Numbered from the stretch's first letter, positions 27,758 through 36,405 are shown. The stretch is 64,000 nucleotides of DNA from Corynebacterium tuberculostearicum (GCF_030506365.1 NZ_CP073092.1:124001-188000); one strand, 5' to 3'. Program-made: numbers and translations. The notes: a model not told the origin generated them from the letters alone.

Positions 27758-29056
27758 ATGCCTGAGAATAAGTGGTCGGCGCGGACATGGCACCGCAAGG
27801 CCTCCCGTCCCGTATCCCTGTGGATGATGGTCTTCATCCTCGTGGGTGCAACGCATACCTTGGTCCCGAACTACCGGTGGGTGCTCATCCACCTATTCAC
27901 CCTCGGACTGGTGAGCAATAGCATCATCGTGTGGTCCCAGCACCTCACGGAGAAATTCACCCAACAGCGCCTCCCCGAATCCACTCGACCTACCCAATTG
28001 GCCCGCATCTATGGCCTCAATGCCGGAATCATCCTCGCGTTAATCGGCCAAATCCTCATGGAGTTCTGGTCCCAGCACTGGATTGTCACCCAGGTGGGCG
28101 CCACACTCATTGCACTGATGATGCTCTGGCATGCGGTATCGCTCTTCCAGCAATGGCGCGGTGCCAAAGATAAGCGCTTCCGCCCCGTGGTGGGCGCTTA
28201 TGTTCTTTCCGCCCTGTGCCTGCCGGTGGGTGCCATCTTTGGCGGCCTGCTGGCCGTCTCCCCCGGCCAGCCCACGCTGCTGCTCGCCCATATCGCCGCC
28301 AATATCGGCGGATTCATCGGCTTGGCCGCGGCCGGTTCTCTCACCATCCTTTTCCCCTCCATCTGGCGCACCCAAGGCATCAATCGCCACATGCGGTCCT
28401 CCTTTGCGCTGCTCGCAGTCGGTGTAGTTGCCACCATCGTGGGCGCTTTCCTCGGCTTCCCCGAGTTGGGACTTATCGCCTACTGCTGCGGTTGGGCGCT
28501 GAGCTTGCAGCAGTGGCTCTCTAATGTGTTGACGGTGGCTAAGGACCCGCGCGATCGCATCACCTTTGCCTCGGTCTCCGTGCTCATGGCCTCGCTATGG
28601 CTGGTGCTGTCTTTGGTGTATTACACGGTGCAGCATTTCTTTATGCCCGAGCCGGCGCTGCCCACCCTCGCCTTGCTGGTGGGGTTTGCCGGTCAACTGC
28701 TCATCGGCGTGATGAGCTACCTCTTGCCCAGCACCATGGGTGGCGGCCCCGCTGCCGTCCGAGCGGGCTTGCAGCAACTGGACAAGCTCGGTCTCCTGCG
28801 CGCCACCCTCGTCAACGGCGGCCTGCTCATCTGGATAGGCACCGATATTTCCCTGCTTAAGGTGGTCGCCTCCCTCTTGTGCATCCTGCCCCTAGCGGTC
28901 TACCCCGTGCTCATCGCACGGGCGGTCAAGGCCCAGAAGCAGGTCTTGATGAAGAAGGCGGAGGGCCCGGATCCGAAGCCGGGGCCAGAATGGAACCAGG
29001 TCTACGCGGGCATCGCGATCCTCGCGGTCATCTACGCCCTCTTTACAGCGCTGTAG
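27758..29056 (+). CDS. Polytopic membrane protein, function unknown
   Basis: A 432-residue protein with about 11-12 hydrophobic helices. Histidines sit in several helices: GATHTLVPNYRWVLIHLF, WSQHLTEKF, LLLAHIAANIGGF and YYTVQHFF. The pattern recalls NnrS-like or haem-copper-oxidase-related membrane domains, and the membrane half of some corynebacterial multicopper oxidases. That link is only an impression. SYLLPSTMGGGP is a notable conserved-looking loop. No Shine-Dalgarno sequence precedes the ATG, and a hairpin abuts it. Its 3' end overlaps the convergent nuclease gene by 14 bases. Confidence 0.65.
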   Translation: MPENKWSARTWHRKASRPVSLWMMVFILVGATHTLVPNYRWVLIHLFTLGLVSNSIIVWSQHLTEKFTQQRLPESTRPTQLARIYGLNAGIILALIGQILMEFWSQHWIVTQVGATLIALMMLWHAVSLFQQWRGAKDKRFRPVVGAYVLSALCLPVGAIFGGLLAVSPGQPTLLLAHIAANIGGFIGLAAAGSLTILFPSIWRTQGINRHMRSSFALLAVGVVATIVGAFLGFPELGLIAYCCGWALSLQQWLSNVLTVAKDPRDRITFASVSVLMASLWLVLSLVYYTVQHFFMPEPALPTLALLVGFAGQLLIGVMSYLLPSTMGGGPAAVRAGLQQLDKLGLLRATLVNGGLLIWIGTDISLLKVVASLLCILPLAVYPVLIARAVKAQKQVLMKKAEGPDPKPGPEWNQVYAGIAILAVIYALFTAL

Positions 29057-30476
29057 TACCCAGCGCGCCGGCATCCATCCACTCACGGACCGCGCGGGTG
29101 GCTTGGACGTCGCCGGAGTTATAGTCCAGCAAGCGCTGCCGCGCCACGAGGTCACCGGCTAACGCCTCGCGGCGCGCGTTCACGGATTCTTCGCCGTCGA
29201 AGTCTTCTTCTGGCCAGGTAAACCCCGCTTCCGGGGCGACTACCTTCAGGCCTAGGCCAAAGGGGCCGGCGAAGGATCGTTTGACGTGGGCGAACATGTC
29301 CACCCACTCCGGTGAGGAGATAAACTCTTCTACCTCCTGCTCATCCACCTCGCGGAAGCGCTGCGCAGACATGCGCATCCAGTGGTTCTCGCCGTGGGCC
29401 GAGTAGCAATATGCAGCAAAGGTTTTGCCCTCCGCATGGGCCTTAGCACGCACATCCATCAACCAGCGCCAGAAGGTCGCAAAGTTTTCCGCCTCGGCGC
29501 GCCCGCCCAACGGCTCCCACGTAACGAACGGGACGTAGTTGCCGTCGTGCCAGGCTCCCCATAGGTACGCGCCCTGGTCCAGGTAGGCTTCCATATCCAC
29601 GTCCACCTCCACGTCTGCGCGCGGAACGTGCACGTCGCCGCGGCGCAGCAACACTTCCCCGGCGCGCCAAGCAGCAGCAAGGCGGGAGGGCTCGCCCAGG
29701 TTGGCGTCGATAAGCGCCTGCACGGTAGTAATCCCGCGCTCGCGGTAAGGCTTAGCGCGGTCGCCGGATAGGAAAAGCGAAATATCATCCGCCGCCACCA
29801 GCTCTTGCTCGCACAAAGACCAAAAGCGGCAGCTCGCACACTCCTTGACCCGCACCGGGGCGGTAGGAAGCGGCTGATTCCAGGCGCGTTCCAGATCAAA
29901 CTTGGCTGTTTCCGTAAAAAATGCCCGGGTGCGGTCCTGGCCGATGGCCCCGCCTCGGCCGGAATCGAGCCCGAGATCCCGCAAAGCACGGGCGGCAAAC
30001 GCTAAGCGGTAACCATCTACCGCATGATGGCGCAGCTTATACGGGGCCTCGAGCGGCTCACTCAGGCCCAAGCGGTGGGTGGGCACCGCCGGCGTCGTCT
30101 TGGTGTCATTCTTGCGGGCCACACGGTGATTGGACACGATAATTGGGGTGTACTTATCGCCCTCGCGCAGCAGCAAATCTACGCGCACCATCCACTCCTC
30201 GGTGGCGAAGACCGCGTTGGTGATGTGCGTATACCCGGAAGCTAAGGCCTCAAGGGTGCGCATGGAGCGCTCCCACTCATCGCCTTCCAGATCGATGCGG
30301 CGGAACCGGCCAGAGCCCTTGCGGGGAAACATCTCCATGACCGCCTCCACTGCGGCCGCGTGGCGTTCTGCTCGGGTAATCGAGGCATGCGTACGCGGCA
30401 TCTCGGGGTGTGCGCGCCGCTGTACTAAGCGGTAGCGGCACCCCACAAGGTCCGAAGCAACAACCACATCCTCCAC
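29043..30476 (-). CDS. TM0106-family RecB-like nuclease with RNase H-like domain
   Basis: A 477-residue protein. The N-terminal part (about 1-230) matches the RecB-like nuclease type and ends in a cysteine cluster (CASCRFWSLC) that resembles the iron-sulfur site of Cas4/AddB nucleases. The C-terminal part (about 285-470) resembles the RNase H-like domain of this family: GAYLWGAWHDG, the acidic residues of VDVDMEAY, and a closing YNSGDVQATRAVREWM. It probably cuts nucleic acid; the biological role is unknown. No partner helicase is nearby. The start at 30476 is the first in frame and has no strong ribosome site. Confidence 0.78.
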   Translation of the reverse strand: MEDVVVASDLVGCRYRLVQRRAHPEMPRTHASITRAERHAAAVEAVMEMFPRKGSGRFRRIDLEGDEWERSMRTLEALASGYTHITNAVFATEEWMVRVDLLLREGDKYTPIIVSNHRVARKNDTKTTPAVPTHRLGLSEPLEAPYKLRHHAVDGYRLAFAARALRDLGLDSGRGGAIGQDRTRAFFTETAKFDLERAWNQPLPTAPVRVKECASCRFWSLCEQELVAADDISLFLSGDRAKPYRERGITTVQALIDANLGEPSRLAAAWRAGEVLLRRGDVHVPRADVEVDVDMEAYLDQGAYLWGAWHDGNYVPFVTWEPLGGRAEAENFATFWRWLMDVRAKAHAEGKTFAAYCYSAHGENHWMRMSAQRFREVDEQEVEEFISSPEWVDMFAHVKRSFAGPFGLGLKVVAPEAGFTWPEEDFDGEESVNARREALAGDLVARQRLLDYNSGDVQATRAVREWMDAGALGTTAL

Positions 30477-30545
30477 ACCGGGTGAGCTTAATAGAACGGC
30501 AAGGTAAAGTTGAATCCAGACTCGATCAAACGTGAGGGAAATTTA

Positions 30546-31178
30546 ATGAGCATTCTGAAGAAAGTTAAAAAGGCCCGCCAAGAAGCACGCGCACAGGCAA
30601 AGGCCGCCAAGACCCGTGCCAAGGCAGAGGTAAAGGCCCAGTCTAAGGACCGTCGCCGCCAGCAAAAGCTCCTGGCCAAGCAGGAAAAGCACCTCATTAA
30701 GTCGGAGGAAAAGGGCCTCAAGAAGCGCCGCAAGCACGAGGAGAAGATGGCCAAGAACGAGCTAGCCAAGCTCAAGGCCGGCCGCTTTAACTCCGATAAT
30801 GTCAAGCGTTATGCCGGTGCACTGCGCACCGCAGCACCCCTACTGCTGCCGCTCCTCTACCGCGGCTACGTGGGCTTGAAGACTGAGGGCGAAAAGCGCA
30901 AGGCCGCTAAGGCGGGCGTGAGCTCGGATCAGATGGCTTCCTTCTCCGGCTACGGTGCGCCGCTCAAGGCCCGCACCGCCGGCATCCGCAACTCCCTCGA
31001 TAACACGGACGTTCCGGCCGGCTTCAAGCGCGATGTGCGTGACCGCCTGCAAGAAGTAGACTCCGCCATCGATAATGCCGAGTTCATGACCGAGCAGCAG
31101 CGCCGCCGCGCTCACAAGACCATTAGCTCGGAAATTGACTCCATTACTGCGGAAATCCAGCAGCGCCTGGCCCAGTAA
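30546..31178 (+). CDS. DUF6474-family coiled, highly basic protein
   Basis: A 210-residue protein conserved in Corynebacterium and relatives. The first 80 residues are a long lysine/arginine/alanine-rich helix (KKVKKARQEARAQAKAAK). A short hydrophobic stretch (TAAPLLLPLLYRGYVGL, about 95-112) follows, then a helical C-terminal half. The ATG at 30546 follows GAGGG, while the earlier in-frame ATG at 30510 has no ribosome site. Function unknown; membrane-edge or nucleic-acid binding is possible. A strong terminator follows. Confidence 0.78.
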   Translation: MSILKKVKKARQEARAQAKAAKTRAKAEVKAQSKDRRRQQKLLAKQEKHLIKSEEKGLKKRRKHEEKMAKNELAKLKAGRFNSDNVKRYAGALRTAAPLLLPLLYRGYVGLKTEGEKRKAAKAGVSSDQMASFSGYGAPLKARTAGIRNSLDNTDVPAGFKRDVRDRLQEVDSAIDNAEFMTEQQRRRAHKTISSEIDSITAEIQQRLAQ

Positions 31179-31187
31179 AAGAGATAC

Positions 31188-31220
31188 ACGCCGCCACCGC
31201 CTCCTATTCGGTGGTGGCGT
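31188..31220 (+). terminator. Terminator of the DUF6474 gene
   Basis: ACGCCGCCACCG at 31188-31199 pairs with CGGTGGTGGCGT at 31209-31220 with one mismatch. TTAATTATTTT follows. It lies ten bases past the stop. Confidence 0.9.
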
Positions 31221-31368
31221 TTAATTATTTTCTATAGAGATCCGGGATTTTTTCGGGAAAAGTATTTTCAGCCAGAAAAAGTTGCTGATAATCTTCTAAC
31301 CGCTCTACCCCTTAAACACCGTTTATGCTCTCAGTGCTTGGTGTGCAATTTCTAAAATTGGAGGAAAT

Positions 31369-31680
31369 ATGTCCCGCCGTGAAGTAACCCAATTTTACGA
31401 CGACTTGGACCACACCCTAATCCCTGAAGACCAGCTAGAAGTCGTTCGCTTCAGCGTAAACGGTCAAAATTACCTTATCGATCTCTCCACGGATAACGCG
31501 CGGCACTTCCATAATCTGCTCGCCCCCTACGTGGACGCCGCCCGGATTGCCCCCGCCCTCGATGCGCAGCGGGCAGACCCCAGCCAAATCCGCGAATGGG
31601 CGCGCACCCAAGGCCTGCCAGTGGCGTACCGCGGAAAGATCCCACAAGACGTCATTGAGGCCTATAACGCCGCTAACTAA
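31369..31680 (+). CDS. Lsr2-family nucleoid protein, variant
   Basis: A 103-residue protein that fits the Lsr2/CgpS xenogeneic-silencer family. The N-terminal dimerisation region is visible in EVVRFSVNGQNYLIDLSTDNARHF. The C-terminal DNA-binding module is IREWARTQGLPVAYRGKIPQDVIEAYNA. In most Lsr2 proteins the AT-hook-like core reads RGR; here it is RGK, which may weaken minor-groove binding. The central linker is short and lacks the usual basic repeats. GGAGG is well placed before the ATG, and an AT-rich promoter region lies upstream. Its stop overlaps the convergent regulator gene by four bases. Confidence 0.85.
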   Translation: MSRREVTQFYDDLDHTLIPEDQLEVVRFSVNGQNYLIDLSTDNARHFHNLLAPYVDAARIAPALDAQRADPSQIREWARTQGLPVAYRGKIPQDVIEAYNAAN

Positions 31681-32315
31681 AGCACGCCTTGCTCGCGCGC
31701 TGCCGCCACGGCGGAGGTGCGCGAGCGCACACCCAACTTGTCATAAATGTGCACAAGGTGGGATTTCACCGTGGCCTCAGACAGCATGAGGTCCTGGCCA
31801 ATCTGGCGGTTCGACGCGCCCGCCGCAACCAGCTGCAGGACCTCCAGCTCGCGCGGCGTGAGCGAGGTGCGTGGCGTGCGCACGCGGGTCATCAGCCTGT
31901 CGGCCACGATGGGAGATAGCGCCGAATCGCCCTCCGCAGTCGAACGCACTGCGGCCAGCAGCTCCTGGGGTGGTGCATCCTTGAGCAAATAGCCCACGGC
32001 GCCGGCTTCGATAGCGCCGAGGATATCCGCATCAGTGTCATAGTTAGTAACCACGAGGACCTTGGGCGGGGTGGCCATCGCGGAGCGAATCTGCGCGGTT
32101 GCCTCCGCGCCGCCCATAACGCGGGTCCCTTCCACGCCCGCGCCGAAGCGCAGGTCCATCAAAATGACATCGATGCCGCCCGCCTGCGCTGCCGACACCG
32201 CAGCTTCGGCCGTAGCGACCTCCCCTACGACGTCGATATCCTCTGCGCCTTCGAGCACGGAGCGCAGACCCAGGCGGACGATTTCGTGGTCATCTGCCAA
32301 TAGGACCCGAATCAC
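31677..32315 (-). CDS. hrrA: NarL/LuxR-family response regulator, HrrA-like
   Basis: A 212-residue regulator. The receiver domain has Asp8, Asp9 and phospho-acceptor Asp54 (VILMDLRFG), with the Lys of LLKDAPPQEL. The LuxR helix-turn-helix spans about 148-205 (LTPRELEVLQLVAAGASNRQIG, SEATVKSHLVHIY). The GTG at 32315 follows AGGAGG; the frame extends to 32348 without a ribosome site. I name it HrrA from sequence type and gene order: in C. glutamicum hrrA-hrrS lies in this neighbourhood and controls haem use. The kinase gene is just upstream. Confidence 0.85.
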   Translation of the reverse strand: MIRVLLADDHEIVRLGLRSVLEGAEDIDVVGEVATAEAAVSAAQAGGIDVILMDLRFGAGVEGTRVMGGAEATAQIRSAMATPPKVLVVTNYDTDADILGAIEAGAVGYLLKDAPPQELLAAVRSTAEGDSALSPIVADRLMTRVRTPRTSLTPRELEVLQLVAAGASNRQIGQDLMLSEATVKSHLVHIYDKLGVRSRTSAVAAAREQGVL

Positions 32316-32352
32316 GACATTCCTCCTATCGATGTCATTGTCAACCAAAAGT

Positions 32353-33516
32353 TTAATCTACCCGGTTGCCTAAGGGCATACTAACTGACACGGCAGTGCC
32401 CTCCCCCGGCGCGGATTCAATAATGACCTCCCCACCTAGCTCCTGGGCGCGGCGCCGAATTGCGGCCAGCCCAATATGCCCCAGTCCAGCCGGGGTACTT
32501 TCCACCGCGGCCGGATCAAAGCCCTTGCCGTTATCCACCACGTCCAGGCGCACCTCATCGCCCTCATAGGTCACCGTGATCCGGGCGCGGCTTGCCTCTG
32601 CATGCTTGACGACGTTCCCCACAGCGCCCTGCGCAATCCGCAGCAGCGCCGCCTCTACCTTCATGGGCAGCTGCTGTACCTCTCCTTCGGATTCCACCTC
32701 GACGTGGATATCTCCGGTAGCGCCGAAGTTTTCCGCCATACGGGTCAACGCGGCCTCAAGTGATGCCTCATTGAGCGTCGGCGGCTGCAAAGCGGCAATC
32801 ATTGCCCGCGCTTCGTGCAAATTATCCGCGGCCGTCCTGCGGGCCAGCTCGATGCGCTCTCGCGCTTTGCCCGCGTCCTGCTTATCCAGATCACGGTCCG
32901 CCGAATGCAGGAGCATTTGAATGGAAGACAGTCCCTGGGCAAGGGTGTCATGAATCTCGTGCGCAATGCGCTGACGTTCGGCCACCATGCCGGCATCGCG
33001 CTCCGTGGCTGCTAGCTGCGAACGGGTTTCAATCAACTCTTTATTCATCCGCGACAGCGTCCGGAAGGCGTAGGTGATCGCTATCGTCACCAGCGCCGAG
33101 ACCGCCGGCCCCATGACACCGCCAAAGGTCAGACCCTGCGGAATCTGCACCACCACGGTGATAATCGAGGCGACGATGACGCACGCGATACCCGCCGCCA
33201 TGTCCAGCACCGTGAGGTACAAAAAGAACATGGCGAAAACCAAATAGATTGCCGCTGGGGCCACGAACAGGTCCGCGACCCACAGCACCGAGAGGATGCA
33301 CAGCCACAGGTAGCGCACAGGCCGGGCCCAATATTCCCCGTATACCGAGCCTGCGAAGTACACGGCCGCAAAGCCCACCAAGAGCAGCAGGTTGATGATC
33401 GCCTGCGAAAGCGGCATTCGCGCGGAGGTAAAAATGCCTACCACCAGCAGGCCAGCAGTCAGGATATGGATGCCGGTGCGCAACGCATCGGTATCCCGGT
33501 CTATTGTGGGGCTCAT
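32353..33516 (-). CDS. hrrS: Sensor histidine kinase, HrrS-like
   Basis: A 387-residue membrane kinase. Six hydrophobic segments lie within residues about 15-150. The HisKA_3 dimerisation motif ERQRIAHEIHD places the phospho-histidine at about His189. The ATPase domain contains NVVKHAEASRARI, DNGKGFDP and GLGHIGLAAIRRRAQELGG. It probably phosphorylates HrrA; in C. glutamicum the ligand is haem. The ATG at 33516 shares CATG with the divergent lipoprotein start. TAGGCT ends seven bases before the ATG and no clear ribosome site is seen, so it may be leaderless. The intergenic gap to hrrA is 37 bases. Confidence 0.85.
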   Translation of the reverse strand: MSPTIDRDTDALRTGIHILTAGLLVVGIFTSARMPLSQAIINLLLLVGFAAVYFAGSVYGEYWARPVRYLWLCILSVLWVADLFVAPAAIYLVFAMFFLYLTVLDMAAGIACVIVASIITVVVQIPQGLTFGGVMGPAVSALVTIAITYAFRTLSRMNKELIETRSQLAATERDAGMVAERQRIAHEIHDTLAQGLSSIQMLLHSADRDLDKQDAGKARERIELARRTAADNLHEARAMIAALQPPTLNEASLEAALTRMAENFGATGDIHVEVESEGEVQQLPMKVEAALLRIAQGAVGNVVKHAEASRARITVTYEGDEVRLDVVDNGKGFDPAAVESTPAGLGHIGLAAIRRRAQELGGEVIIESAPGEGTAVSVSMPLGNRVD

Positions 33517-34051
33517 GCGCAAAAGCCTACTTCCCCTACTCGCCCTAGCCACCTTTGGGATCGCCGGCTGCAATTCATCCGCACCCACCCCTGCACCAAC
33601 AACTACGGTCACTCCGGAGGCTTCGGAGGCACCGGAAGTTAATGTCGCCCAAACCGCGGAAGTCAATGACTGGAGCGATTGCCCCTACATCGGCCCCGGC
33701 TGGCTCGAAGAAACCAACGGCCAGCGCCTGACCAAGCAGGGCATCGACACGCGCTTTCCCACCCCGGCCTGCGTCTTTTGGTCCTACCAGGACGAGCCAC
33801 AGGCCACCGTCATCGTGCGCGATATGCCCACGGTCGATGACGCCCGCGCCGCAGTGGATTGGGCCGCGCCTATCGACGCCACCGAACCCGCCTCCTTCGA
33901 CGGCTGGGAAGGCGGCCGGGGCGTGGTCAATGAGCATGCCGTGTACGCGGTGCAAAAGGACACGCACGCGGTGCTGGTGTGGAGCAACCAGCAACAAACC
34001 GTGAAGTCGGAGCAGATCGCCCACGAAGCGATCGCCAACTTGGGACTTTAA
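33515..34051 (+). CDS. Lipoprotein with DUF2020-like domain
   Basis: A 178-residue secreted lipoprotein. The signal peptide ends in a lipobox, GIAGC, with Cys19, followed by a Ser/Pro/Thr-rich linker. The remainder (about 45-178) resembles the actinobacterial DUF2020 domain and has two cysteines (WSDCPYIG and TPACVFW) that could pair. Function unknown. The ATG at 33515 overlaps the hrrS ATG; TATTGT ends seven bases before it, so it is probably leaderless. Its promoter therefore lies inside hrrS. The stop overlaps the next, convergent gene as TTAA. Confidence 0.82.
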   Translation: MRKSLLPLLALATFGIAGCNSSAPTPAPTTTVTPEASEAPEVNVAQTAEVNDWSDCPYIGPGWLEETNGQRLTKQGIDTRFPTPACVFWSYQDEPQATVIVRDMPTVDDARAAVDWAAPIDATEPASFDGWEGGRGVVNEHAVYAVQKDTHAVLVWSNQQQTVKSEQIAHEAIANLGL

Positions 34052-34200
34052 ACCGCGACGTCGTTATACGGCATCATCGGCGACAGCCACGGGAATACAA
34101 CCTCCATTAGGAGGAAGAAGACTCCCACCGCAATAGCAATGGCCAAGATGACCTTCACCGGTGTGGGCCCCGGCAAGAGATTCCACAAAGCGCGATACAT
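34048..34200 (-). CDS. 50-residue membrane protein coupled to sortase
   Basis: A small protein starting MYRALWNLLPGPTPVKVILA with one hydrophobic helix (about 17-37, IAIAVGVFFLLMEVVFPWL) and a short tail MMPYNDVAV. Its ATG overlaps the sortase stop (TAATG), so translation is coupled to the sortase gene. Because it directly follows the sortase, it may help fold or anchor it. I know similar small ORFs next to corynebacterial housekeeping sortases but no function. Too short for domain evidence beyond the helix. Confidence 0.72.
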   Translation of the reverse strand: MYRALWNLLPGPTPVKVILAIAIAVGVFFLLMEVVFPWLSPMMPYNDVAV

Positions 34201-34862
34201 TATTTCTCCTCTTTTTCTACTTCCATAGCGTGCACAATCATGCGCTCCGCGTTGGAAAACTGCGGGTGACACGTGGTCAAGGTCAAGATCTCGCGGCTCG
34301 GTTCGGCGTCCGACTCTGGCACGGGGTTGGTCACCGAGACGTCGCCAGGCGTCGTAATATGCCGGCCAGCTACGTGCGAATACTCCGGCGGAATTCCATT
34401 GAAACAGTCCGCCTGCTCGCCATCGATGGGCAATACGCGATAGGTAATTCGCTCCTTCTGCGTCTCCACCACGATGTCATCGCAGGTCTCTAGCTTGCCC
34501 AAGTCATTAAAGGGAGCTCCCTTGCCCACGCGGTGGCCCGCAACCGCAAAATTGCCCATCTCTCCCGGCATCTGGGAATCCAGGTAGCGCCCCGGGCCGC
34601 GCAGCAGATCATCTTCATTGGTGCCCTCAATGATGGCGAAGCGGTAGTCAGAACCGAACGTGGGAATATAAAGCTGCGCGAACGCCTCACCCAACTCCGG
34701 CTCCAACTTCTGCCGCGGATTGCGCCATTGCTCGTCGAGGTGGGCGCTCGCCTCCTCCTGCAGCTGGCCGGATTCTACATTTGTCCAATAGGCTTCATAG
34801 AATGCAAAGAGTAAAAGAACCACGCCAATGGTTAGCATGAGTTCCCCTAGAACTTTAGTCAT
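34200..34862 (-). CDS. Class E sortase
   Basis: A 220-residue membrane-anchored transpeptidase. One N-terminal helix (about 5-22) is followed by the sortase barrel. The catalytic triad is visible as His110 (VAGHRVGKG), Cys198 (TLTTCHPQF) and Arg207 (NAERMIV). It attaches secreted proteins with a C-terminal sorting motif to the peptidoglycan and corresponds to the housekeeping SrtF of C. diphtheriae in type. No pilin or substrate gene is in the window. The 50-aa membrane protein follows with a one-base overlap. Confidence 0.92.
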   Translation of the reverse strand: MTKVLGELMLTIGVVLLLFAFYEAYWTNVESGQLQEEASAHLDEQWRNPRQKLEPELGEAFAQLYIPTFGSDYRFAIIEGTNEDDLLRGPGRYLDSQMPGEMGNFAVAGHRVGKGAPFNDLGKLETCDDIVVETQKERITYRVLPIDGEQADCFNGIPPEYSHVAGRHITTPGDVSVTNPVPESDAEPSREILTLTTCHPQFSNAERMIVHAMEVEKEEK

Positions 34863-34895
34863 GCCTTAAACCATACTGCCCATGAAAGGTTGAGC

Positions 34896-35840
34896 ATGTA
34901 CGAAGTCTTCATGTACCCAGTTTCCGGAATCATGAAATTCTGGCACTGGCTCATCAGCAGCTTCGTCGGTGAATCTACGGCCTGGCTGATTTCCATCATC
35001 CTGCTGGTTATCACCGTGCGCGGCGTCGTTGTTCCCTTGAACTGGATATCCGTACGCTCCGCCCGCATCGGCGCACTCATCCGCCCGGAGAATAACCGCA
35101 TCAAAAAGCAGATGAATAACGCCACCACCACCGAGGAAATGGCGGAGCTCATGCAAGAGGAAAAGAACCTCATGAAGAGCTATAACTACAACCCCGCAGC
35201 TGGTTGTGTTCCCCCGCTCATCATGATTCCGGCCTTCATCGGCCTCTATCAAGTGCTCCTGCGCATGTCCAATATTGAGCGCGGCTCCACCACCGTGGGC
35301 ATGTTGAATGCCTCCGACGTCTCGGCCTTCCGCGAAACCACCTTTTACGGCGCTCCGCTGACGGATTTCGCCCGCGAGCACGGCGACCTCATCAATCCCA
35401 TCCTCATTGCCGCCATCGCCTTTACCATGGCTAATTCCGTCATTTCCCTCGTGCGCAGTTTCCGCACCACTCAATTTGATCAGAAGGTCAACCGCCGCGT
35501 CTTCATTCTCATGGGCTTTTTGCTCCTGGTGATCCCATTCTTCCTATGGCACCTGGCCCAAACCGGACCTATCCCGGTGGCCATCATTCTTTACTGGGGC
35601 TGCGCCTATCTCTTCATGCTGATCCAAACCGCTATCTTTGAGATCATTTTGCACCGCGACTACCCGCTTACTGAGGATGTCCACGCTATGCGCCGCGAAA
35701 GCATTCGCCGCTGGCGCAAGCGCGAAAAAGAACCCGCCCTCTCCAAGGAGGAGAAGAAGCGGGTCAGCCAGCTACGTATGGAGGCCCGAAAGTACCTTAA
35801 ATCGAATAATCAGCAGGGGGAGCAGAAAGCATCTGAGTAG
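34896..35840 (+). CDS. yidC: YidC/Oxa1-family membrane insertase (second copy type)
   Basis: A 314-residue membrane protein that inserts proteins into the membrane. It has the bacterial Gram-positive-type layout: a helix near residues 8-28, the next at about 30-52 (AWLISIILLVITVRGVVVPL) with the conserved arginine, a helical hairpin with charged residues, then NPAAGCVPPLIMIPAFIGLYQVLL and three more helices. The tail is basic (RRWRKREK). In corynebacteria the main YidC is encoded near oriC with rpmH-rnpA, so this is probably a paralogue. The ATG at 34896 with AAAGG is preferred over TTG at 34890. The 3' end overlaps mcbR by 44 bases. Confidence 0.88.
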   Translation: MYEVFMYPVSGIMKFWHWLISSFVGESTAWLISIILLVITVRGVVVPLNWISVRSARIGALIRPENNRIKKQMNNATTTEEMAELMQEEKNLMKSYNYNPAAGCVPPLIMIPAFIGLYQVLLRMSNIERGSTTVGMLNASDVSAFRETTFYGAPLTDFAREHGDLINPILIAAIAFTMANSVISLVRSFRTTQFDQKVNRRVFILMGFLLLVIPFFLWHLAQTGPIPVAIILYWGCAYLFMLIQTAIFEIILHRDYPLTEDVHAMRRESIRRWRKREKEPALSKEEKKRVSQLRMEARKYLKSNNQQGEQKASE

Positions 35841-36405
35841 CCAGGTCGCGGGCCGTCTGCAGCGGCCCAATCTCCTTGGTGAGGCGAGCACCCGCACGGC
35901 CGCCATCCAAGAAAATCAACAGCTGGCTCGCCTGCGAGGACGATGGGTAACCATTGCGCTCGGTTAGCAAGGCCGTCAGGGTGGAATGCACCCATTTGCG
36001 GTGTTCAACGCAGGCAGCCACGATACCGTGTTCCGCCTCGGTTTCTGGGCGCGGATACTCTCCGGCCGCATTCAAGAAGTGGGAGCCGCGGAATTCCTGC
36101 TGGGGTTCTTCTTCGATCGCCTTATCAAAAAAGGCCAGGATCTTTTGATCCGGATCCGACATCTCCGCGGTACGCTGTTCCCAATCTTGGCGGAACTTCT
36201 CGTCCAAAGCTTCTACATAAGCGATAACGAGCGCGTCTTTGGAACCAAATAAAGAGTACAAAGAAGCTTTAGCCACATCCGCCTCGCGCAGGATGCGGTC
36301 AATTCCGATGACACGAATGCCTTCGGTGGTAAAAAGCTTGGTCGCCGATTCCAGCAGCCGGCTGCGCGGGCTGGGCCGATTACGGCGCGACTTCTTCTCT
36401 GCCAT
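35797..36405 (-). CDS. mcbR: TetR-family regulator McbR (methionine/cysteine metabolism)
   Basis: A 202-residue repressor that closely follows the C. glutamicum McbR sequence as I remember it. The helix-turn-helix (about 13-55) contains FTTEGIRVIGIDRILREADVAKASLYSLFGSKDALV, quoted here in part as RVIGIDRILREADVAKAS. The ligand domain ends LSAPPADYSI, again as in McbR. McbR represses sulfur amino-acid genes and its effector is S-adenosylhomocysteine. The ATG at 36405 has AGAGGA; an earlier in-frame ATG at 36438 has none. A palindrome sits in its promoter. The gene overlaps yidC tail-to-tail by 44 bases. Confidence 0.94.
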   Translation of the reverse strand: MAEKKSRRNRPSPRSRLLESATKLFTTEGIRVIGIDRILREADVAKASLYSLFGSKDALVIAYVEALDEKFRQDWEQRTAEMSDPDQKILAFFDKAIEEEPQQEFRGSHFLNAAGEYPRPETEAEHGIVAACVEHRKWVHSTLTALLTERNGYPSSSQASQLLIFLDGGRAGARLTKEIGPLQTARDLATQMLSAPPADYSI

